Part shown: in pieces, positions 56,106-64,000 of the stretch | Layout: each line of letters begins with the position of its first letter | Position numbering within the stretch: the first letter of the stretch is position 1 | Assembly (NCBI GenBank): GCA_900169235.1 | Contig: FWCC01000082.1 | Coordinates: forward strand, 339,132 to 403,131 | DNA from: Zarea fungicola | Lineage: Eukaryota; Ascomycota; Sordariomycetes; Hypocreales; Cordycipitaceae | Direction: 5' to 3' | Length of the DNA: 64,000 nt | Notes under the pieces: model-generated | Told to the model about the DNA's origin: nothing | Seen by the model: the letters and a program-made list of their open reading frames with translations, nothing else | The model's database searches: none | Made by a program: the position numbers and the translations under genes

Positions 56106-57859
56106 TTCTCTTCCTTTTCTTCTTTGGGAGCCGTCACCTTTTACCTTTTACTTTCCAGGTTGTTTTTGAACAAGCGGATGGAAGAGGCAAACGCCCCAAG
56201 TAAATGCTGACGACGAGACTCGAATGTGAATATATCGTAATCGCCGTCACAAAGGGAAAAGGTAAGACGGGACAATAGTGGACGAAGCCGAGGACAAGAA
56301 ATACTTGTTTTGGGGAACAGGATAAATAGTATTGAGTCGGCTCAGCCTGGTTCCTGGTGAGACGGCACCGGCGTTTTCTCCTTTCGGTGATATTCGCGCT
56401 CACTCTCTCTTCGTTTCACTTGTCCTCAAAACCCAAAGTAAAGCATGACTTCTTGTCGCAGCTTCAAGGTTACTAACAGAGCTCTCCCAAAGTGATTCCA
56501 TTTTATTACGCATAATTTTAAAAGAGTGTAAAATGTTTGGGTAGCCCAAAGCATCGTAATCTCGATTGTTTATTTGTGTCCCATGTAGATCTCAGAGCCA
56601 CTTGGTTTGCGGCGCTGATTGTTGTGATCCAAGTAATAAATTCCACCTGCATAGAATTAACTAGAACCTGCTAGCTTCGATGATTAAATATACTCGAGGA
56701 AGTATGACATGCATTCGATTTGTTTCTTGCCATTGCCACTGCGCGGTTCAGTCGGGTTCGATAAGGCCGTACGCTGGCCGTGCTCTAGCCGGTGGGCAAG
56801 AGCTGTAAATCTTCTGCCAGCTCATCTGAGTCAAGATGAGACAAAACACGTTGCGAGACCGTAAATAGCGGGTATACGGATATCCTTTCCGAATGGGTGA
56901 TGAACGACAACTACTCAACCAAGGAATTGACTCTTCAGCTGAAGGAATCTCCGACTGTCTCGGGAGCGGACAGCATCCGTGACTGGCCGTGACACACTGC
57001 AATCCTGTCTGCAATAAACATGTCTGAATGCATATATAGGAGGACCAGTGAACTGGACAAAAAATCAAGCAGCCAACAGCTCAAACTACTCTTATTCGGC
57101 CTTGATCAACACTATTGTAACCCCGTCAGCATGCAGCTTTCCTTAATTTCCTTGCGACTTTGACCGTCGCATACGCCCAAAAACCGATCTAGGTACACGA
57201 ATTTACCTAATTCCTTGATGGGATAAATTCATGCTAATTTAATATTTTCTAGGTTGTACTATGGCAGGAGCAAAATTTTGGTGCTCTGTGAGTTGCCTTC
57301 TGAGCCGCCCCCCTTAGCTGATATGCAGCACTAATGTGAAATGCTAGGAAAAACAGTGTAAATGCGATCCAGATTGACCCAGGCAAAACCTGTGCTCTCT
57401 TCCAGTACGTGTTGTGGCTTGGTACTATGATGCATAATTAACAAAGAAGTAGTGGACCGGACTGCGTTGATTCGGCGGGTGAATATACATCAGAGACAGC
57501 CGCTACGACTGATTCGAAGATCGAATCTGTGAAATGCAGGATATCTTGAGCTGGAAATGGTGGCTAGAGATTTGCGAGTAGAAATTTAAGAGAAGTGACT
57601 TTAATAGGCCTCAGCTCTTCAGCACGCATGTAAGCCAGCTTGGCCGATTCTACGGCTGAAACGCCCTCGCAATTGGCAGAAATCTTTTTAATAGAAATAT
57701 TGCTCTTAAATGCAGCGCAATGGAAAGCATTTACAGTAGCCAGAAGTCAACGATGGGAGAATTGGCCCAATCGCTCACTGTATTGAGAAAACCAACGACG
57801 CATCAATCCTACGAGACTAAATGCTGGCCATTTCAATCTTCCAGTCGTGTGTATAAATA
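56106..57859. other. Intergenic spacer with short palindrome
   Basis: 1.75 kb with no supported gene. A perfect inverted repeat, GATTCGA-AGA-TCGAATC, lies at 57511-57527. The rest is AT-rich promoter-like and 3' sequence. Confidence 0.55.
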
Positions 57860-58340
57860 CTACTCGGATCGGAAACCTTTCTGACCCCCCGAACCTCTCC
57901 CGCCCAACTTCTGCACGCCCCCGACAATCTCCTCCTTGGTATTCTCGAGCTCCTCCTTACCAGCCTCCTTGGCTTTTTGAGCATTGGCGACCGCTTTTCC
58001 TGCAATTTTCTGGCTTTCCTTGGGCTGCGTCATGTATGCATAGGCGGCAATGGCAACTAGCCCGATGCCTGCGTAAAGAGGACTGTTCAGACAGCCAGTC
58101 ATCTTAGCACAGTCTTTTGCTATTGCATTTCTTTTTTTAATGAGCCACTTACATATTGCGCTTCATCGCTTCGGGTCCTGCAGGCTTCTGAGGGATGCGC
58201 TCTTGGCCGCCAGGACCGCCGAGGTCATTTTTGCTGCTGATTTGTCGGGTCTGCTGTGTCATTCTCGCGCACAAGGCAGCAGACGCCTGGCGGGAGAAGC
58301 CGCTGCGGAGGATCTGTCGGGTTGTTGTTGGCACATTCAT
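57860..58340 (-). CDS. Small mitochondrial-type membrane protein
   Basis: Exons 58340-58153 and 58082-57860 give 136 aa. The start MNVPTTTRQILRSGFSRQAS is rich in Arg/Ser/Thr with no acidic residues, as in mitochondrial presequences. One membrane segment follows (IPLYAGIGLVAIAAYAYM, about 63-80), then a charged Lys/Glu helix and a Gly-rich end. The join NI/PLYAG needs the AACAG acceptor at 58083; other AGs create stops. It resembles small unnamed mitochondrial membrane proteins of filamentous fungi. It may be an unrelated housekeeping gene between cluster genes. Confidence 0.8.
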
Positions 58341-58870
58341 TTTCTTTTTAAATTACGGCTTCGAGTTTTAAAAGGAAGGGTTTACATTCGTATTTTCAGA
58401 CGAGTGAGGACTGTTTGTGGCTCAGTGGCTGCTTCTTTATAGCGAGTAATAAGGCGCTGAAAGTTATGATGCAATCATTACGCCGACGAGCCAAAGGCGT
58501 TTCGCCACTGCGCGTTGCGCTTTGCCCAACTAAGCCAGGCTATTTAAAAAAAAAGGTAAAATAATCTGCAATTAATCAAGTAAAGAAAGCAGGCAAATCT
58601 GTTCGAAATCAACATTTGGACTGTTTAACATCTTATCAATGGGTTGCTGGAATATTGGCAGCTATTGCCATTACGTTGAGCGGGCGTCGCAGGTAGTCAC
58701 ATCGCTTTGCATCCATAGTTTGTCAATACCAGATTGTTCCTGAAATAAAGTACTAGCGCTATAAAATCCAATATGTCTATAAACGTCGAGATTCTCATTT
58801 AACCATTATGCCCCGAAGCTGCGATAGCTTCACCAATCAACCTCCCCCGTTCAGTTGCCAGCGACTTGAA
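58341..58870. other. Intergenic spacer before NRPS 3' end
   Basis: Promoter of the small mitochondrial-type gene and 3' region of the NRPS. AT-rich; nothing further recognised. Confidence 0.55.
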
Positions 58871-61800
58871 CTAGAGAGAAAAGACTTCGTCTGGCGTTTC
58901 AATGATGGAAATCATTGACTGGTGGAATGCCACCAGAATTCCCTGAATCCATGCTGGCGTCAAAAATTCGTAACCTGGCCAAATCTGACTGTAGCTCAAC
59001 CGCACATGCATCACATCATTCATACTATCCTTTCCAGGCCAAACCTCAAGTAGAAGAGGGTAGCCGACATTCGTTTCTCTCCATGACACGATACCGTCGT
59101 TTACGCGAGAGAACCTCGGGAATCCGTTCATGTCAACGTCACTCTCCGTCTCATGGAAAGCGTGCAGAATAACACTCGAGTCGAAACGGCGGGTCGACTT
59201 TGCAAAGTGGACGCTCGGACACGGTATTTCCGAATAGACGAGTGACTCGGTATACTGTGTAAAGATGTGCTTGCAAATCTCGCGAATGCTTCGTGGGTTC
59301 TTGGAAAGAGAGATTTGTGTGGGTAATCCGGTCAGCGTCATTGCAAAAGCATCCATGGTTTCAGGCTTGTGGCGACCGTGGAACACGCTGCTAAACTGAA
59401 CATCAACGCTGCCATCACCACTGTGCGCGCTGACTTTGGCCAGCGCCATGGACCACGCCGCCTGAACAATGGTCGCCGGTGTGAAGAGGCCCTTTTCCTT
59501 TGCGGCGGCAAACAGCCCGCCCAGGCTGTACTTGGACAGGAGCGTCTCGCTGGCCGCGCCCAGCCCAGGGTTCACAGTGACAAAGTCAAAGCCAGCCGAG
59601 TCGAGAACCCGGTCGCCGGCTTTGAAGTTTGCGGCACCAGCCAACCGCTCCATCCAATACATGCTGTTGCCCAGCCAGTCGGAGCTAAAGTGCTCCTTAA
59701 CAGGGACGAGCACGCCATTCTCGCAGACACCTGTGAACGGAACGCCGTGATAAGCCTCGGCGATGTTGTTGCGCAACAGCTCCAAGCTTATGCCGTCGTA
59801 GATGAGATGAAGCAGGGAGAGAATGACCACGCGGTGCTTCCCATCGTCAGAGGTGATGAACGTGGTGACGGATGGGAGCTTATGCAGGCCAAAAATGTCT
59901 TCGGCAGTCTCTTGAGCACTGCGAATGGCCTGCTGCCATGCGCTTCTTGGTCTCTCAGAGTGTGCTGAAATTTTGACTCGCACAACCGGGAGTGCCGAGT
60001 GAGAGGAGCCTTCTCGTAGTATGCACTGCGCAAATGGAGAAAGAGGATGCTCGACTTGGACCCAGACTGTGCGAAATGCGTCGCGCAGCTCCATGCTCTT
60101 GATGACTGCTTCTTCGAGACGGTCGCCGTCAATGTGTGCTGGTACAGTAAAGGCGAAATGCTCGACCCAGGGCTTATTGACACCAAGGTCCCTGCACTCT
60201 TCGAAATTAACCCACATGCGAGTTTGCAAACCAGTAGCTGGCAGGACGTCAACAATATCCTCACTGGGTATGGCGAGGGCTTCGACGCACTGCGGTCTTG
60301 TCAGAGCGGCAAAGTGCTTCAACTTGACAGACAGTGGGAGAGTCAGCAGTTCTTCTTCGTCCTCAATCTCAACAATCTCGTCTGAATCCTCTTGTTGAGC
60401 AGCTGCGAGCTCAGCGGCTTCGGCCTGGCTCGCATCAAAGACCAGCTGAGCTAGACCATGGAGGCTGTTTCCAGCCATAATGTCCCTGTAGGCCAGCCAT
60501 CCGACACCAGATTTTCGCAATTCTTGCAAGAACTTCATAGTCCGAAGGCTGTCTAGACCAGCGGTTGTCAATGGGGTCGAGGGATCGAAATCCTCCGCAA
60601 CATCGCCAGTGACTCGCTTGTAGGTAGACAAAAGTTTGGCTTGAATGCTTTGCAGGTTGGTCAGGTCAACCGGAACGTCATCGGCCGGGTCACTATCACC
60701 TGCCGCTGCAGACTCAGGCTGTGCGGTTGATGCGCCGAATTGCTCGAGAGCAATATTTTGTAAAGACTTGCGGTCGACCTTGCCACCAAAGGAGCGGGGG
60801 AGCTTCGGAACAACAACGTACTCTGCTGGTCGCATCCAGGCTGGAAGACCAGCTTCCGCTGTTGAGCGAGCGGCCTGAATCACCGCTTCATTAATACCGA
60901 CATGTGCAGAGTTGTCATGAAGAACAAGGTATGCTACGAGGAAGATGCCGTTGACTACAACAACAGCAATCTCGCGGATCGCATCAACGGTCGCAATCGT
61001 GGATTCAATGTCACCCAGCTCAACGCGACGGGTATTGAGCTTGACTTGTTCCATGTTGAAGCGGCCCAAGATCTCCATCTTGGGTGTGCCATCTACATCC
61101 CAAACAACTCGACCCCTGTCTCCCGTTCGATAGATGGAGCCAAATGCGGGATCTGATCCAAATGCTTTGGCAGTCTCCACGGGGCGGTTCAAATAACCAT
61201 AGCCCACCATGGGGCCACCCACCACGATTTCACCGGTCAGACCTAGTGGAACCTGCTTCAACTCTCCAGCAACATTCACATCTACGAGAAAAACGGACGC
61301 GCAGGCAAAAGGCTCGCCGGCGATGGAACCGCGTGAGCCTGCACGAGGGACCTCGCCAGTGATTCCCATGGCAGCCTCGCTGGGACCATAGATGTTGATG
61401 AGCTTCTTCGTCTGCACGCCATCCTTTTGCGCACAGTCGTAGGAGAAATTATTGATGACATGTCTGGTCAGAGCCTCGCCAGCACAGATGATGTGTGTCA
61501 GCGTGGGCAGATCCTGTGGTCTTAGCACGGTGGCCAGGCTGGGGACAGTAAAGAGCCCCGTGGCTTTGAAAAAACTAATGACACGCTCAATGTTGGAGAG
61601 TGTCAGCTGGCGATCGGCGGAGCAAAGGGTACCGCCATGGCTCAGGGTAAGAAAAATTTCCAAGGTCGCCATATCAAAGGTCGGCAGACCAAACTGCAAC
61701 CAGCGCAGACCCTGGTATTCCGGCATCGGCGCGCACGCGGCTGCATTTCCCTCTACAGCACATGTGGCCATGAGATGGGAGATCAAAACACCTTTTGGTT

Positions 61801-63180
61801 TACCAGTGGAGCCACTAGTGTAGAGAATATATGCCAGGTCATCTTCCGCTGGAGATCGGCGCTGAGTAGGCGCAGAATTCCCATTTGGGAGGGAGCTTGA
61901 TGATTTTGCTGCTCTCCAGCCGCTGATGTCACTCATATCTACCCACAGAAGCGCCTTCAGCGCCTTGGTAGTCTCCAGCGTGTCATCGGAAAGGTCAACT
62001 CCAGGAAAGGGAGTGCTGCCCAGACCGAGTACAACGGCAGTCTGGGAATCGTGTGCAATGTCGAGAAGACGCTGTGGTGGGGCGTCCATGGGCAGTGGGC
62101 AATATGCGAGGCCAGCTTTCAGGATGCCGCAGACTCCAATGTAGAATTCAGGAGACCCCGGCAGAAAGAGGGCGACGGCGCGTTGGTTTTTGTAAGCTGG
62201 CACCCAGCCGGGAAGCTCACTCTGGGCCAGCGAGAGCTCATGAGCAAGCGCATCTGCCTGGGCATTGAGCTCGCCATATGTCCATTTCTTGACGTTGTAT
62301 TCATGATCAACAATTGCCTCTATGGCGATTGACTCTGGAGACTCTGCTGCACGTCGCTCAAAGGCACTGTGAAGAAGGGCAGAGTGTCGAGGGTGCTGGC
62401 CGGCGGCTCGTCTTGTATCAGCGTCTGGCTTGATCATAGGTGGACGCAACTGAGGGGATGCGTTGATACAAGACCATTGTGATTTCGGAATCGGAAGCTC
62501 ATCTTTTTCTTCGTCGGACGGCGACAAATATAGAGCTGCAAGATTGAGCAAATGCTTTGCGACTGTAGGCGGACCGTATTGGAGATTGAAAGATAGTGTG
62601 AGAGTGGCGGTTGATGCGCCGATACTGTTCCCCGTGCGCTCGACAGAAAGTATCAATGGCTGCTTCGAGTCAGTCCCAATCAATCGTTGCTTCTGTTCCT
62701 TTTAGCACTGATGTCACTTACACGCTGTTTTCGGTCATCTTCGGCGGCAAATTTGGCCAGGGGAACGGTAGGTATGCGGAGTTCAAAATCGGATTCATTC
62801 CCAATCTGACTATGCGCTGAATCTTCATGCAAAGATACGGTTGTGTCCTTGCTGGAAAATGTTCGCGGCTTGTCAAGAGCTGGACCAGTAGCCACAGTCA
62901 CATACTCCTGCTGTTGAGTAACAGTGGTGAAAGAAAATTCGGGGAGATCAGTCACTGCGGAAACAAACGTGGCAAACCCTTGAACGATGGCAGACGGAGA
63001 GGAGCTAATTGGAAAGTCTTGGCATTTTTCGTGGTGGAATTGGGGGCATGCAGATGGAGCTGTGGCTGAAGATTCCAACTCGTGCACTTTCAGATCGTAG
63101 TAGGGCAGCTTGGCACTCGGGGTTTGACGAGGCGGATCGGGAGAGATGGCCAAGATTGACCCTGTATCGAGGCTACCCAT
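58871..63180 (-). CDS. Monomodular nonribosomal peptide synthetase (A-T-C)
   Basis: Exons 63180-62722 and 62662-58871 give about 1416 aa. Residues 1-240 look like a degenerate condensation-type or accessory region. The adenylation domain (about 245-790) has AYILYTSGSTGKPKG, NIYGPSEAA, YRTGDRGR and a final SFGGKVDRKSL. The carrier domain has TTAGLDSL with the pantetheine Ser at residue 858. The condensation domain follows, with HLIYDG near residue 1110 where HHxxxDG is usual; the second His and DG are kept. The A8 block reads GRFNMEQVKLNTRRVELGDIE, unlike the usual GRxDxQVKIRG. The A-T-C order and N-terminal wording recall fungal siderophore-type synthetases, but the product cannot be assigned. 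The second exon can begin at CAG or three bases later (NAGNAG). Confidence 0.9.
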
Positions 63181-64000
63181 CACGAGAAAGATATTTTGAA
63201 AGCTTTGGATAGGTGTTGCTGCGTAGTGGCCAGTGTACGTGGAACTGGGTACACCGAAAGAAGAAGCAGCGGCCTTGGATACCAATGGCTGGCTAGATGT
63301 TCTGGTTCAATAAGGCTAATGAAGGATATAGAACAATGTCAAAAGACTTCTTATTGCTTTTATAACTCTGTAATCCTACAAGCTAAACTATCCATTGAAA
63401 TGCCGATATAGGGCTATTCCACGTTGTCACGAAAAGTAGTTAGGCGCGAAGAACAAGCTTAATCCGAACGCTGAACATCAGAATTCCGTTCCTATGGGCA
63501 TCTTCGGTGACAGGCATAGGCACTCGGCACCACTTGGGGTGTGCGTATTAGACAAAGATAGCTAATACGGATTACGTATGAAATTGGATTTAGACGAGCT
63601 GGGGTTTAAAGTGGATTTGATACACTGTATTTTCCGCAGAATATTGACACTACTACCAATTGGTCGTATCATTGTCGTAGTGTTTCCTAATCGTAATGAA
63701 TTCTAGGTGCCGTTGTAGGATCAGAGCCTCGTAAGCCGGAAAACGCTAACCCGGGCGCCCCTATCGCTGTAGCTCTACGCCTGTGCCGTCCTTGACTTGT
63801 ATTACGGCGTGGGGAAGCTATTATGGCCGTGCACCCCCCGTTGTCGCGCGTTCAATCAACTTCTCAAGATATTCCGCTAATGATACTGTATTCTCCTCAC
63901 CTTGGCGGGGCTTCCGTGGGGCAAGATGCCGCACGATACGGAGTAGGGGCCAAGCCTCAATCAGTGATGATTAGTTATAAGTGTCACGCAGAACAGGAAT
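63181..64000. other. NRPS promoter and right edge
   Basis: Upstream region of the NRPS. No convincing coding frame is seen on either strand up to the window edge, and no perfect GATA-type siderophore-regulator site (ATCWGATAA) was found by eye. The neighbouring gene, if any, lies outside the window. Confidence 0.5.

Overview
The window is nuclear DNA of a filamentous ascomycete, most likely Sordariomycetes/Hypocreales (inferred from protein wording; no species claimed). The evidence is short spliceosomal introns (about 50-110 nt, GTAAGT-like donors, CTNAC-like branch points), monocistronic genes on both strands, and a typical fungal set: DASH subunit Dad2, a NUC-2/PHO81 regulator, a Zn2Cys6 regulator, a fungal NRPS, and Ser/Thr-rich single-pass membrane proteins.

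The left and centre (about 2-41.7 kb) are a conserved housekeeping backbone. In order they are: a DUF2293 protein (+), the pre-ribosome export/processing factor Rrp12 (-), the retromer subunit Vps29 (+), shugoshin (-) divergent from Dad2 (+), a coiled-coil protein with a TPX2-like FKARP motif (+), a type-B carboxylesterase (+), two single-pass membrane proteins of sensor-like layout (-, -), a DHX35-type DEAH helicase (-) divergent from a CUE ubiquitin-binding protein (+), the SPX-ankyrin-GDPD-like phosphate regulator NUC-2/PHO81 (+), and a small multi-pass membrane protein (-). Exon structures were worked out by joining reading frames through donor and acceptor sites. Several true starts or ends lie in small exons that a plain open-frame search misses.

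The region from about 41.8 to 52.1 kb is an accessory island. It holds two diverged copies of a trypsin-fold protein with an uncharacterised N-terminal half. The right copy has an intact His-Asp-Ser triad; the left copy has frameshifts, an internal deletion and His-to-Gln. Between them lie remnants of other accessory genes (a hydrophilic exon, tandem Cys-rich exons, and a Ulp1/C48-like fragment whose Cys is Arg) and an intact, intron-containing, stand-alone glycinamide ribonucleotide synthetase. That enzyme is normally fused to AIR synthetase in fungi.

The right end (52.4-63.2 kb) has four genes in one orientation: a Zn2Cys6 regulator, a small integral membrane protein, a small mitochondrial-type membrane protein, and an A-T-C nonribosomal peptide synthetase with a degenerate N-terminal domain. 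It looks like one edge of a specialised-metabolite locus that continues beyond the window. The extra purine enzyme about 10 kb away raises a testable self-resistance hypothesis. The best leads are that hypothesis, the active/inactive protease pair, and the intron that appears to split the NUC-2 start codon. No tRNA, rRNA, CRISPR array or intact transposon was recognised.
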